A stretch of 64,000 nucleotides of DNA. Source: Candidatus Chlorobium masyuteum (GTDB lineage Bacteria > Bacteroidota > Chlorobiia > Chlorobiales > Chlorobiaceae). This document shows positions 8,201 to 18,100 of this stretch, one piece after another. Under the pieces are notes generated by a model. The model did not search any database and was not told the DNA's origin. It was given only the letters and a program-made list of their open reading frames with translations. Position 1 is the stretch's first letter. The number at the start of each line of letters is the position of its first letter. The DNA lies in contig NZ_JAAORA010000003.1 of NCBI RefSeq assembly GCF_011601315.1, positions 124,001 to 188,000 on the forward strand. The letters are read 5' to 3'. The translations under genes were made by a program, and so were the position numbers.

Positions 8201-10383
8201 TCAAGAGAGAGAAGCGCACGGCTGAATGCCGCTGAGTCAAGTGCACCCTCTATGGCAAAAGAGAGCGGAACATTGTAGCGGGCCGTTGCCGGAGTAAGCT
8301 GCTGCAATATCCAGAGCCGTTCCTCGTTGTTTGAAAGGGGAAAATCCTCCGGTTCCTCCCTCAGCATCTCCAGGAGAGCGCTGTGATCCTTTTTTCCGTT
8401 TGCATTGAGCGGAAAGTGCTCAAAAGTTATAAAACGGGCCGGCATCATATAGAGGGGCAACCTTTCGGCAATACGGTTTCGCCAGGCCATTTCATCAGGT
8501 TGAGATGAGGAGACAAAGGCAACCAGCTCCATCCCTTCTCCCTTGCCATTCACCATGGCCAGTGAATCGTTTACCCCCTTGCACCCGGAGAGAACCGCTT
8601 CAATTGCCGGGAGCTCAACCCGGTGACCGCGCAGTTTGATCTGGCCGTCTCTCCGGCCGCAGAACTCAAGCAGACCATCCTCTCTGAATCGTGCAAGATC
8701 GCCGGTGCGGTAAAGCCGCTCTTCAGGATTGTCGGGGTGTGTTACAAAGACCCTCGCGTCAAGATCCGCTCTTCCGGCGTAGCCGATTGCAAGGCCCTCT
8801 CCGGCAGCATAGAGTTCACCGATAACACCGGCTCCGCAAGGGCGCATGGCGTCGTCAAGGAGATAGATCCTTGTTCCGGCAACGGGGCTGCCAATCGGCA
8901 CACTCCTGCCGGAAAGATCCTCCGGACGAACGGTGTGGATAGCCGTGAAGGTCGTATTTTCAGTGGGGCCGTATCCGTTAACAACCTTTAGTGCCGGAGA
9001 GGCTTCCATCACTTTTTTAACATGCGAAATGCTCATGGCTTCACCGCCGCTTAATACAACGCGAAGCGGCCTGAATGCAAGGGGAGCGTGGTCAGCGATC
9101 CGGTTGAAGAGTGCGGCGGTCAGCCACATGGCAGAGATACGCTTCTCCTGAAGATAGTTGCCGAGCAGCTCCGGCTCCATCAACAGAGCATCCTCAATGA
9201 ATACAAGCGTTGCGCCGTTCAGGAGCGTGCTCCATATTTCGAGGGTAGAAGCATCAAAACCGAAGGGAGCGGTCTGCGCCATCACCTCTCCCGGCTTGAG
9301 CGACAGTACGGTTTTGTCAAAGGCAAGACGGCTTACGCCTCGGTGCGGAATGATTACCCCCTTCGGCTCACCCGTTGAACCGGAAGTGAACATGATGTAA
9401 GCCGGTTTTTCACCGTAACCTCCATGCAGTTCCGGTAGAGCGCTACCGGGTGCATTGCGCTTCAGCTCTTCAATATCAAGCAGCCTGATACCACCGGGGT
9501 CACCAAAACCCTTCTCTGCAAGGAACCGTTCACCGGCTCGCCGGTCCGTGATGATCCAGCGGGCATCACAAGCATCAAGAAGCTCCCTGACCAGCAGGGG
9601 AGGCAGTTTCTCATCCAGCGGCAGATAGGCTGCTCCGCATTTGAGCACACCGAGCAGTGCGGCAACTGCTTCAGGTTTGCGCTGCAGGGCAAGTGCAACG
9701 GTGCTTCCCGGCCGGACACCCGCTGCCGCAAGTCCGGACGCAAGAGCTGTGGACCACTCATCAAGCTCCTGATAGCTATAGGATTCATTGCGATAGATGA
9801 GAGCGGGAAGATCATGGTAGTGCTCTCTGGCACGCTGCCACAAAACAGCAAGTGAGCTGTCACGGGGCCAGGAACACTCCGCAGGATTGGTACCGGAGAT
9901 AACGGGGGGTTCCGTAGCGGTGGCCGGAGATGATTGACCTCTTTCAGCCGGGGAAGGGGAGGCCGGAGCGGTGTCGTCGGCACCGTCAATCAGCGCAGCC
10001 ATTTTTCCAAGTGTTCGCGCCGAAATCGCTGCTGCAAGATCAATGGTTCCGAGTCCGGAGGCTTCAACCCGGTGAACCAGCCGCATGAGCAGAAGACTGT
10101 GTCCGCCGAGAATGAAAAAATCGTCGTTACGACTGCGCACATCACTCCGGAGATATTCACGCCAGAGAGCGGCAAGCCGTTGCTCCTTGTCCGTCAGTGG
10201 CTCTTCACCTTCGGCACACTCCTCCTGGAGAAACGCAATGAGTTCCGGCTTTGACTCCAGCACTTTCTGGCGGATATCGTCACTGAAAACGCCTTCGGGA
10301 GCATCAAAACAGAGGGTACCGTTTTCAACCCTGAGCCGTATATCGAGTGCCGAGAGCTCGGCAAGAAGCGATGTTATGGACAT
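5212..10383 (-). CDS. NRPS: docking domain, PCP, A (Val-like), C, A (Ser-like), residual C tail
   Basis: A 1723-residue protein. Residues 1-53 look like a TubC-type N-terminal docking domain. A PCP follows (S96 in FFILGGHSLLL). A1 covers about 175-668 (MFTSGSTGEPKG; FGFDASTLEIW; NGYGPTENTTF). C covers 682-1120, with HHIACDG at 814-820 and the intact FLVNTLVL and RDLSRNPLF blocks. A2 covers about 1140-1645 (IIFTSGSTGRPKG; TFDVSIWELF; NLYGPTEATVD). The pocket codes read by eye are D-A-L-W-L-G-G-T-F for A1, close to valine codes, and D-V-W-H-F-S-L-V-D for A2, close to serine codes. No PCP follows A2. The last 70 residues resemble only the end of a condensation domain (LKLRLRFNTGMIS). The start is 4 bases after the transporter stop, and the end overlaps the next NRPS gene by 4 bases. 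Confidence 0.93.
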   Translation of the reverse strand: MSITSLLAELSALDIRLRVENGTLCFDAPEGVFSDDIRQKVLESKPELIAFLQEECAEGEEPLTDKEQRLAALWREYLRSDVRSRNDDFFILGGHSLLLMRLVHRVEASGLGTIDLAAAISARTLGKMAALIDGADDTAPASPSPAERGQSSPATATEPPVISGTNPAECSWPRDSSLAVLWQRAREHYHDLPALIYRNESYSYQELDEWSTALASGLAAAGVRPGSTVALALQRKPEAVAALLGVLKCGAAYLPLDEKLPPLLVRELLDACDARWIITDRRAGERFLAEKGFGDPGGIRLLDIEELKRNAPGSALPELHGGYGEKPAYIMFTSGSTGEPKGVIIPHRGVSRLAFDKTVLSLKPGEVMAQTAPFGFDASTLEIWSTLLNGATLVFIEDALLMEPELLGNYLQEKRISAMWLTAALFNRIADHAPLAFRPLRVVLSGGEAMSISHVKKVMEASPALKVVNGYGPTENTTFTAIHTVRPEDLSGRSVPIGSPVAGTRIYLLDDAMRPCGAGVIGELYAAGEGLAIGYAGRADLDARVFVTHPDNPEERLYRTGDLARFREDGLLEFCGRRDGQIKLRGHRVELPAIEAVLSGCKGVNDSLAMVNGKGEGMELVAFVSSSQPDEMAWRNRIAERLPLYMMPARFITFEHFPLNANGKKDHSALLEMLREEPEDFPLSNNEERLWILQQLTPATARYNVPLSFAIEGALDSAAFSRALLSLEKRHHALRLVIRPGDDTNPEVRHHLLPPGGVLPQTVECRLSVNPEAEADRRMEEEISRPFRLEAETPVRTFLFRVGEEQWRFLMVMHHIACDGWSLNILLDDLARFYDFERGLSSAPPPPAGFSLRDYVAAEKRFLESREERELILRRVQRLTPPPEPLDLPTDRMRPATRSYEGAAVDIRFDAFVSRGLDRLAGESGVTPYVMLLALSELLLYRLAGYNRREPFALGALSSGREGSEMADLAGFLVNTLVLPCRIEPDQSFLDHLASVNLEWQAALCDQQCAFGRLVDSLNLPRDLSRNPLFDVLVAWQDLLPEPPRLSGLETRSYQARLPFAKFDLAFNFMKRDGTIELFLEYSTELFEEESALRIVQRLEALVRSVIARPGEAVSLLDIWIPGEKEVMEGFNNTALSLPTRRSIIEPFLEISATHATECAVIAHDGNMQNYSTFARKAGGVAALLESSGLGRAEAVIMLLPRSEDMLAAIFGILMAGGVYVPLDASHPAERLRDMIDEFRNPLVLVDQPLPALLSGRCRTITLPSVAEVADPVSRAEPDDPAYIIFTSGSTGRPKGVLIEHHAVLNRILWMQRTFPIGTGDVILQKTPVTFDVSIWELFWWSWTGAAVAMLRPGAEKDPEELAAAIKKHGVTVIHFVPSMLAAFLDTLENRRIEFSSIASLRLVFSSGEALDRSLAERFNRLVYDRSGAELHNLYGPTEATVDVSWQCASPWRGESALSIGRPIANTTLYILDGRHNPLPVGIPGEIAIGGVQVARGYLNRPELTAERFIADPFTPGGRLYLTGDRGLWQPDGSIAYLGRSDWQVKIRGQRIEPGEIEHALETHTDIVRAVVVPVSNQGLDELHAWILCDGSVDLGEVRRFLREQLPESMIPARFILLRELPYTLSGKLDRKQLMQRSQALMSPSSAGCRQESCGDEYTAVQSIFSMDEDGESLKLRLRFNTGMISAKESAEMALSFSSMLQEIAGLQEVLQTGLPSQRDQHP

Positions 10384-10387
10384 TATT

Positions 10388-12022
10388 TTAAATCACTGTT
10401 GCCCTGTTCGTCTCTTCTATCTGCCCTTCATTCATGCGGTACATTCTGTCAGCGAGATGGAACCATCGATCATCATGGGTGACGGCGATGATGATTTTAC
10501 CGCGAGCCTTCATATCCGGCAGCAGTTCTTCGTAGAAGATTCGCCGGAAGTGAGGATCCTGGTCTGCCGCCCATTCATCAAGGACAATGATCGGTTTGTC
10601 TTCGAGTTCAGCCACAATCAACGCGAGTCTTTTGCGCTGTCCGGAGGAGAGATCAATGGTGCTGAATGAACCATTGACAACACTCACCTTCTCCTGCATG
10701 CCGAACCGTTCAAGCATGAGGCGGATTTTCTCCTGATCAGGCTCTTCAATTGAGGTGAGACGGCGGGAGAGATGGAAATCCGAAAATATGGCGGAAAACT
10801 GGTTACGGTAGTCCTGCATCTGCCCGATTCTGAGTTCAGCGTGATCGGCAAGGAGGGATCCTGAATCAAGCGGAATAAGGCCCGTAAGGAGACGCAGCAG
10901 CGTCGATTTGCCTGAGCCGTTACCTCCGGTTATCATGGTGATCTCTCCGGCCCGAAACTCGGCATTGAGCGGACCAACCTTGAAGAGGGGATGGCCTTTC
11001 TCATCACAAAATGAGAGCTCTGCCCTGTTCATGGCAATCGACTTTGGAACGTTGTCAAGCAGCTCGCTCTCCTCGCTTGATGCGGTTTTTGCCGCGGCAA
11101 AAAGCCTCTCCTTGATTATTTCAATACTTTCAAGCGCCAGCTCCGCTTTGGTAACAAGGGGTGTAACAAAAGAGACCGTGCTCACGGGACCGGAAATAAA
11201 AAGCACGGCAATCGTTGTCGGAAGTATTACCGCGTGGAAACCTGCGACCCACAACGGAACGACAAAAACCATCAACCCGACCAGTGAAAAGAGCATCGCT
11301 TCGATAACCGCATAGTTCCGACCCCATTGCGCTTTCAGAAGCGAGTTGGAGGTTCGGGACTCACGGGAGGCATCGCCGAGCGTGCGGATCACATCGTCTG
11401 CACGGGCTCCGTTCATCCTGATCTCCTTGAAACCGTGCAGGAGTTCGCCAAGAGCATCGAAAACCTTTTTTTCAGCTTCGTCCGCAGCCTGCATCATGGT
11501 GCGCAGAGCCCTTACCCGTGAAAATCGGATAGCGACGGTAAGTGCGGCAAGACCGAATGCAAGAATACAGGCAACAGGGGAGAGCCATGCCAGATAAGCT
11601 GCAAGAAAGAGAAGCATGACCGCCTGCTGGAAGCCTATTACCAGCATGGGAAGTACCTCGGCAAGGATCTGGGTATCCTGGGTCAATACACCCTGAAGAG
11701 TGGCATGACCGATCTTTTCAATCGTCACCAGATCGGTTCGACGAATGAGGTCAAACAGACCGGAGCGCAGTTTATGTATCAGCCTTTCGGTATCACGCGA
11801 TGCTGTCACCAGCGTATAGATGTGTGTGGCGTGATAGAGGGCAACCGTTACGGCGAACATAAGCATAAGACGTCCGCTGATCTGTCCGGTTCCACCCTCC
11901 CTGGCCGCGGTTGATACAAGCGCAACAAGCGACATTGTTGCAACCGCCGACAGGATGTTCATGAAAAGGAGCGGTTTGAGATTTTCGGGTATCTCCCGCA
12001 ATACCGCTTTAAACAGTCTCAT
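10388..12022 (-). CDS. SyrD/PvdE-type ABC exporter, permease fused to ATPase (copy 2)
   Basis: 544 residues, the usual size of a half transporter with six N-terminal membrane segments and a C-terminal ATPase. Walker A is GGNGSGKST, the signature is LSSGQRKRLAL, Walker B is IIVLDEWAADQD and the switch histidine lies in VTHDDRWF. The DEWAADQDP ending and the LSSGQRKR signature are typical of the cyclic-peptide exporter group (SyrD, PvdE) that moves NRPS products to the periplasm. It overlaps the neighbouring exporter by 4 bases and is clearly paralogous to it, so a heterodimer is plausible. The substrate is inferred from context as the NRPS product. Confidence 0.92.
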   Translation of the reverse strand: MRLFKAVLREIPENLKPLLFMNILSAVATMSLVALVSTAAREGGTGQISGRLMLMFAVTVALYHATHIYTLVTASRDTERLIHKLRSGLFDLIRRTDLVTIEKIGHATLQGVLTQDTQILAEVLPMLVIGFQQAVMLLFLAAYLAWLSPVACILAFGLAALTVAIRFSRVRALRTMMQAADEAEKKVFDALGELLHGFKEIRMNGARADDVIRTLGDASRESRTSNSLLKAQWGRNYAVIEAMLFSLVGLMVFVVPLWVAGFHAVILPTTIAVLFISGPVSTVSFVTPLVTKAELALESIEIIKERLFAAAKTASSEESELLDNVPKSIAMNRAELSFCDEKGHPLFKVGPLNAEFRAGEITMITGGNGSGKSTLLRLLTGLIPLDSGSLLADHAELRIGQMQDYRNQFSAIFSDFHLSRRLTSIEEPDQEKIRLMLERFGMQEKVSVVNGSFSTIDLSSGQRKRLALIVAELEDKPIIVLDEWAADQDPHFRRIFYEELLPDMKARGKIIIAVTHDDRWFHLADRMYRMNEGQIEETNRATVI

Positions 12023-13668
12023 AGCGAACCCTCCCCGTTTCCGTTCAGCTCTGTCAGACGGCCATACTCAAGATGAAAGCGTCGGTCGGCAGCGTCAAAA
12101 TAGCGGTCATCGTGTGTCACGGCAATAATGGTCAAACCGCGTCGTTTGAGTTCAGGAATGATCTCCCGGTAAAATTTATGGCGGAAATAGGCATCCTGGT
12201 CCGCAGCCCATTCATCAAGGATCAGAATCGGCTTTTTCTCAAGCAGAGCGGCAACAAGGGCAAGACGCTTGCGCTGCCCGGTTGAAAGCTCTCTCCGGGT
12301 AAAACGGTCTCCGCTGATTCCGGCCACACGCTCCATCTCCATCCATTTGAGAAGCTCTTCGGCTTCGGCGGCGTCAAATGCTCCGAGACCGTAGAGATGT
12401 GAAAAGAGGTGGAAATCAGAGAAGACCGGAGCCATAAGGGCTCGATATCCAGAGAGATCGGAATAAGTTATAACCTTTTTATCCTGATAGAGAGAGCCCT
12501 GATCCGGATGATAGAGCGAGGTGAGCAATTTTATTAAACTCGACTTTCCGGAACCATTGCCGCCGGTTATGAAAACCACTTCACCCCTTTTGACAGAAAG
12601 GTTTAGAGGCCCGAGCCTGAAGGGTATTTCACCCTCGGGAGCCGGATAGGCAAACTCCATATCCGCCATGCGTATTTCGCTGAACCCTGCAGATGCTTGT
12701 TGCCCGCTCTCCTCACTGCACTGCTCCACAATGCCCTCCAGTTCGCTGTCGAGCGCCATCATTCGTCCGGCGGCAGCTTTTGCCGCCCTGAGAATCGTCA
12801 GGGACTGCATCAGTCCAAAGACAGGAGGAACCATAAAGAGTACCGCCGCCGAAATCTTGATAAGATCGGTGCGTACGGAAGGGGCGTATACCGGAATAAT
12901 AAAAACCACAAGCCCCAGCATCAGGTTGAACATGGTTTCGCCGAAAACAAACTGCTGCCAGCTCTGACGGTGCATCTCACTGCGGGATGTTACGGTATGG
13001 AGGGAGATCGTGTTGAACTCCTCGCCAAGGGCTCGGCTCCGGCGACTGCTGAGCCGCTGCTCCTTGAAACCGTCAAGCAGATCGGAGACAGACTCAAAAA
13101 GCCTCCCCTCATCCTGTGCCAGTGACTCCTGGCATCGCTCCAGAGAGAGTCCGAGGCGGTAGTAGACTGTTGTGGCCGCTGCAAGCAGCGCGGTGAGCAG
13201 CATGCAGGAGAGCAGGGAGACCGTCGCGATGTAGATGAGGATCATCCCGATCTGGATGACCGAACGCGTTGTCAGAGCAAGGTACTGGGAGTTTGATGAA
13301 ACAACCTTGCAGCTCTGGGTGATGTTGGTAAAGAGCCTGCTTTGACCGAAGTGCTCCAGCTTCCAGAGATCAGCATGTCGCAACCGTCCGATCAGCTTCA
13401 TGCGAAGCAACTCTATTGCCTCTTCAATATCGGAGGCAAAGCGTTCAACCAGACGGGTTTCAAAGATAACATAGGTCAGGAGCGCGACCAGAAAGAGCGC
13501 GGCAAGCGGAAGATTAACAAACTCCTCCCTGGTTTTGTCTATCTGCTGGGCCGCAAAGGTAACCACTGAAAGCACAATGGTAGTACTCAATGCCGAGGCA
13601 GAAGCAAAGGCAAAAAGCTTCCGCAGGGGATTGCCGCCGATCAATTTCAGGAGACGAAGTAAATGCAA
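12019..13668 (-). CDS. SyrD/PvdE-type ABC exporter, permease fused to ATPase (copy 1)
   Basis: 549 residues with hydrophobic segments in the first 300 and an ATPase after about 330. Walker A is GGNGSGKSS, the signature is LSTGQRKRLAL, Walker B is ILILDEWAADQD and the switch histidine lies in VTHDDRYF. It belongs to the same cyclic-peptide exporter group as the next gene, whose ATG overlaps its stop (ATGA). Both ATP sites look intact, so this is not an obvious pair of one active and one degenerate half. A 231-base gap separates it from the epimerization gene upstream, the only sizeable gap inside the cluster, so a private promoter is possible. Confidence 0.92.
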   Translation of the reverse strand: MHLLRLLKLIGGNPLRKLFAFASASALSTTIVLSVVTFAAQQIDKTREEFVNLPLAALFLVALLTYVIFETRLVERFASDIEEAIELLRMKLIGRLRHADLWKLEHFGQSRLFTNITQSCKVVSSNSQYLALTTRSVIQIGMILIYIATVSLLSCMLLTALLAAATTVYYRLGLSLERCQESLAQDEGRLFESVSDLLDGFKEQRLSSRRSRALGEEFNTISLHTVTSRSEMHRQSWQQFVFGETMFNLMLGLVVFIIPVYAPSVRTDLIKISAAVLFMVPPVFGLMQSLTILRAAKAAAGRMMALDSELEGIVEQCSEESGQQASAGFSEIRMADMEFAYPAPEGEIPFRLGPLNLSVKRGEVVFITGGNGSGKSSLIKLLTSLYHPDQGSLYQDKKVITYSDLSGYRALMAPVFSDFHLFSHLYGLGAFDAAEAEELLKWMEMERVAGISGDRFTRRELSTGQRKRLALVAALLEKKPILILDEWAADQDAYFRHKFYREIIPELKRRGLTIIAVTHDDRYFDAADRRFHLEYGRLTELNGNGEGSL

Positions 13669-13766
13669 GAGTCTCTCCGTGTTAGTAAAACAGTGTATCG
13701 CACCCGCTCTTTCTGAAACAACAGAGCACCTGTAAATTCGTAAAAAAACAGAACAATAAGAGAGAT

Positions 13767-13778
13767 ATTACCGGTAAT
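13767..13778. promoter_or_regulatory. 12-base perfect palindrome in the only gap of the NRPS operon
   Basis: ATTACCGGTAAT is a perfect palindrome in the 231-base AT-rich space (13669-13899) between the epimerization gene and the exporters. It could be an operator for an internal promoter. On the minus strand a T-run follows it shortly, so a weak terminator-like role is also possible. I saw no convincing -35/-10 pair. An open frame of 75 codons in this gap overlaps the exporter start and is not credible as a gene. Confidence 0.3.
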
Positions 13779-13899
13779 TTTATCACCGCTCCCGATTGCG
13801 CTGCCAGAGAGCAAGCGAGCAGAAGAGAGAGTCAGCACTGGATAAAACGACCATATTCCCACAATATAAAACATTTTACGGCTATAAACGTCTCATCTT

Positions 13900-15144
13900 T
13901 CAACTATGCAGCCATTGCACGGCTTCCTCAACATGGATTTTGAATCGCTCACAGAGCTTTCGGTGAGGTTCTTCTTTCAGTGAGCTTTCAAACCAGAGTC
14001 CGATTTTCCCTTTTCGGCCCATACCATTAATGTCAACAATGTTTCCAAACCGGTTAAGCGGACTCATGCTTTCACCGCTGGGTTCCGCCAGGGAGATCTG
14101 CCAGCTGCTCTCGTCACTGCCGATGAGCCGTTCAAGATAGTTAAACAGAATCCCCTGAAGGTTGTCATAACCGTGTAATGGCCCGTATCCGATACCCTTG
14201 CCGGGTACGGCTTCTAACCTCGCCCTGTTGAGCATAATTGTCTCTTCAATACCGTTACCGACAGTCAGACAGAGAGGAAATAGGGTAGTGAACCATCCGA
14301 CTGTCCGGCTCACATCAGGAGGTACGGAAAGACCCTCGCGACCCGGTCTTTCAATGGTTATCCAGTTCTCCCTTCGTCCGCTCACCTCAAACAGCGCACA
14401 GGCCAGGGCACCGAGCAGCAGATCACTGATTTCCGGAGTACCAATCTCATGAGTGGTATCCTGCAGCTTCGAGACAATCTCCGCAGAAAACTCCACTCTG
14501 CTGCACTGCATCGCAGAGGGATCCTCATCTGCCAGTTCCAGCCAGAGATGGCGTGCCTCTTCCTGTTGAATTGCTGATCTCCTCCAGTAGGCCCGCTCTT
14601 CATCTGTCACATGCATGCCATAAGCCTTGATTGCTTCAACCCACTCCCGGTAACTGCTGCCCGTCTGAACGATTCGGCGTCCCTCGTAGAGATCTTTCAG
14701 ATCCTCACGGATGATCGACCAGCTCGCCGCATCAATGACCATGTGATGGATTGCAAGAAAGATCCGTTCACTCCCGTCTGCATAGCCTCTCAGGATTCCG
14801 CTCTGCCAGAGATAGCCGCTCTCAAGGTCAAAGTGGTTTTGCCAGCCAGTCAGCTCACCGAATAGCTCCGCATCACTTTTCCCCACGATATCGAGTTCCT
14901 TGACAGCAACGTCAACCGACTCCCTGAGAAAACAGCCCCCCCGGGCAGGATAGACCGCCCTGAGCATACCGTGAAGCCTGCTTAGTTTCTCCAGCGCACC
15001 CTGCAATCTCGCTCTGTCGACCGGCTCATTGACGCGAAAGAGAAAGGAGTGGTTGAAGTGATTGCGCTTTTCAAGCGGTCTCGTCATAAACCACTGCTGA
15101 ACAGGCAGATAATCAAATGTGTCAGATGCTCTCATACGGTTCAT
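13900..15144 (-). CDS. free-standing NRPS epimerization domain
   Basis: A 414-residue protein carrying the series of E-domain blocks: LPVQQWFM near the start, HHMVIDAASW (E domains carry HHxxxDxxSW), RTVGWFTTLFPL, KGIGYG and ILFNYLER. It fills only an E domain, with no A, PCP or C domain attached. E domains convert a PCP-bound L-aminoacyl or peptidyl residue to the D form. Here the activity would have to act in trans on a carrier domain of one of the cluster NRPSs. The start overlaps the stop of the 4186-residue NRPS by 4 bases (ATGA). A condensation domain is the main alternative, but the WFT and FNYL blocks argue against it. Confidence 0.88.
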   Translation of the reverse strand: MNRMRASDTFDYLPVQQWFMTRPLEKRNHFNHSFLFRVNEPVDRARLQGALEKLSRLHGMLRAVYPARGGCFLRESVDVAVKELDIVGKSDAELFGELTGWQNHFDLESGYLWQSGILRGYADGSERIFLAIHHMVIDAASWSIIREDLKDLYEGRRIVQTGSSYREWVEAIKAYGMHVTDEERAYWRRSAIQQEEARHLWLELADEDPSAMQCSRVEFSAEIVSKLQDTTHEIGTPEISDLLLGALACALFEVSGRRENWITIERPGREGLSVPPDVSRTVGWFTTLFPLCLTVGNGIEETIMLNRARLEAVPGKGIGYGPLHGYDNLQGILFNYLERLIGSDESSWQISLAEPSGESMSPLNRFGNIVDINGMGRKGKIGLWFESSLKEEPHRKLCERFKIHVEEAVQWLHS

Positions 15145-18100
15145 CTTCCGGCAACCTCCATGGCCATATCCAATAGTGCATGGAGCCCCTCCCCTGGAAT
15201 TGAAGGCCAGGCAACCCCGAAACGTTCAAGCAGAAGCTGCGTTCTTTTCGAGACGACAACCACGCCCTGTTTGCGTGCAGCGAGCGCGCCTGCGGATCGA
15301 AGCCCGAAATTCTCAACTGTTTCGGCAACAGCAGACTCCATCTCCGGTTCGTCTGTGGCCTCCTGCAGCCGTTTGAGAAAATCACTGAAACTGCATGCCC
15401 TGACCCGCTCTCTCATCCCCCCGGATGAGAGTACAACATCTGCCAGAGAGTCATGGCGGGAGCTCTCGATATGGTGAATCTCATTGGCTAATGAAGCTCT
15501 GGAGCCCAGAGCAACAAGAGCTCGGGCTACCAGATCGACTGGGGAGAGCGAAGCCGGAAACTCCGCCGGTATAACACCGAGACGAATGAATGCCGCAAGC
15601 TGCCGGAAAAAGGCGTTATCGCGGATGTTCTGCTGGAGCCTTGATCCCACAGAGGCAAAGGAGATGTTGCCGACACGGTGGATGGTGCAGTTGGGCAGCT
15701 CCGAGCGGTATGCAAGCACAAGGCGTTCCGCCTCCTGCTTGGAGCGGATATAGTAGTTGTCATCGGGAACCTCGGGAGGATGATCATACTCGGTAAAGAG
15801 CCTGAGCCCGCCGGAGAGTGCAGTTGCCGAGACTGAAAGGGTGGAGACAAAATGAAAATCGGCGCTCTTTTTTGTTTGCTGCGTCGCAAGCCGGAGAAGG
15901 TGGCGTGTGGCCGAGACATTGTCAGCAAGAAAATCACGGTAGTGACCGATATGGTTTACATTGGCGGCACAGTGGTAAATGGCGTCAACTGTATCAGCAA
16001 GTTTACCGTAATCATACTTCCCGAGCATGAGCTGCGCATCCCTTAGATCACCTGAGAGAAGCTTCAGTCTGGGGTTTTCGAGCAGTGCCGTAGCCTCATC
16101 AGGGCCGAAATACCAGTTCAGAACCTGCCCCATTCGTCCCCGGCCAGCACCCGGCTCACTGCTCCGTACCAGCACCGTCACCTCAACTCGCTCATCAGCC
16201 AGCAGCTCGCGCAAGAGATAGCTTCCCAGATAACCGGTTGCACCGGTGAGCAGCAGATGACGGTATGAGAGAGGACGGTGCAGATCACGCTGCAGATCGG
16301 CCTCTATTCGAGCTTCATAGTGTATTCGCTGCGGCCGCAGCAACGCTTCCTGATCACAACCCTTATCCTGCTGAAGGCTTTCCGCATGATCCTGCTCTTC
16401 AGCACGTATCCGGAGAAGGTGGCGCAGATGATCCGCACTGGGTTGGCAGTGAAGGGCAAAATCGGACAGAACCGGGTGTTCATAAAGATTGTTCACCGTG
16501 CACGCAAACTCGCGGCCAAGACGGTTGATCACATTGATAGCCCTCAGACTGTCACCTCCGATTTCAAAGAAATGATCCTCACGGAAAAGCGTCGGTTTGC
16601 GGAGCAGTTCCGACCAGACTTCCGAGATCCTTTTTTCAATCGCGTTCTGCGGCGGGGTCCCTTGATCCTGACACCCCGGTGCCCCGGTACCGGGCGGAGA
16701 TGCAGTGTTTGATTGCCTTTCAAGCAGCGCTTCACGGTCGACTTTCCCTGCCGGGGTGAGCGGTATGGACGGGATACGGAGTATGGAGGCCGGAATCATC
16801 CAGGAGGGGAGTGTTGCCGAGAGAAAAGAGCTCCACTCTGCCTGAGTGGGCAGTGAGGCCGCTTCATCAGCGGTAACAAATGCCCGCAAAAGCTGGCTAT
16901 GATCAGACAGGGTTTCCACAAGGGTAACCGCCTGCTGTATGCCCGGCCAGGAAGCAAGAGCGTGCTCAATCTCTCCGAGTTCGACACGCTGACCGCGTAT
17001 TTTGACCTGTGTATCCCTTCGTCCGAGAATCTGCAGTTCCCCTGAATGCAGCCACCTGCCGAGATCGCCGGTTCTGTATCGCCGCTCTCCATCCACAGAG
17101 AGGAATGCCGAAGCGGTAAGATCGGCTCTGTTGAGATAGCCTATGGCCAAACTTGCACCTCCAACCCATACGTCACCGGCAGCACCGGGCGGAAGCGGTT
17201 TGCCGTCATCTCCAGTGATAAAAACGGTGGTATTGGGAATGGGACGTCCTGTATGGATCGCGTCTGCATCGGGAAGAATCCTGCCGATGGCAGACGCTGC
17301 GGTGTTCTCGGTAGGGCCGTAACCGTTAATGTATGAGAGCTTTGCAGCATACCAGCGGACATCATCACTCACCGGTGGCTCACCGACCGTCATGATAAGG
17401 CGAAGTTGAGCAGGAAAATCAGCCTGTTCAAACAGGCGAAGATAGGAGGGTGACATCGTGGCAATGGTTACCCCACGGCGGCGGATCAACTCATGCATTC
17501 CGGATATATCGTTCATCTCTTCACGCCTCACCGGTACCAGAGCTGCTCCGGAGCACCATGCTATGGCAAGATCACTTATCCAGAGATCGAATGAGGGCGA
17601 AGCGATCTGCATCACCCGGTCTTCACGCTTCATGCCAAAAATTTCAGCCTCGCCAAAACCGAGATTGAGCAATCCCCTGTGAGAGAGCACAACCCCTTTT
17701 GGCAAACCGGTAGATCCTGATGTATAGATGATATAGGCCGGATCGTCAGGAGTAACTGCTCTGTTGAGCTCCCCTGAATCAGGCATATCGGAGCATATTG
17801 CTTCGGGTCGCACAATATGGAACTCATCACGCTCAAGTTCCGGAGGGAGGGGAAGCCGGTCAAGCGCAATGATAACTCGCACACCGCACTCCCTGGCCAT
17901 GAATGCAAGCCGCTGTGCCGGAAGATCGGCTGAAAGGGCCAGATAGCATGCACCGGCTTTCCATATTGCAAGCACCGTCTCCTGAAGTGTCGTGGAACGC
18001 TCCGTCAAAACCCCGACAGTCTCGCCCTGCTGCACATCAAGTTTCAGAAGCACGCAGGCCAGGTTTTCAGCCCCGGAGTTAACCTGGTGAAAGCTCAGTT

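Noticed and set aside
13647-13874. 75-codon hydrophobic open frame in the NRPS operon gap
   Set aside because: It overlaps the start of the exporter in another frame, has no good ribosome site and its sequence looks like an intergenic frame.
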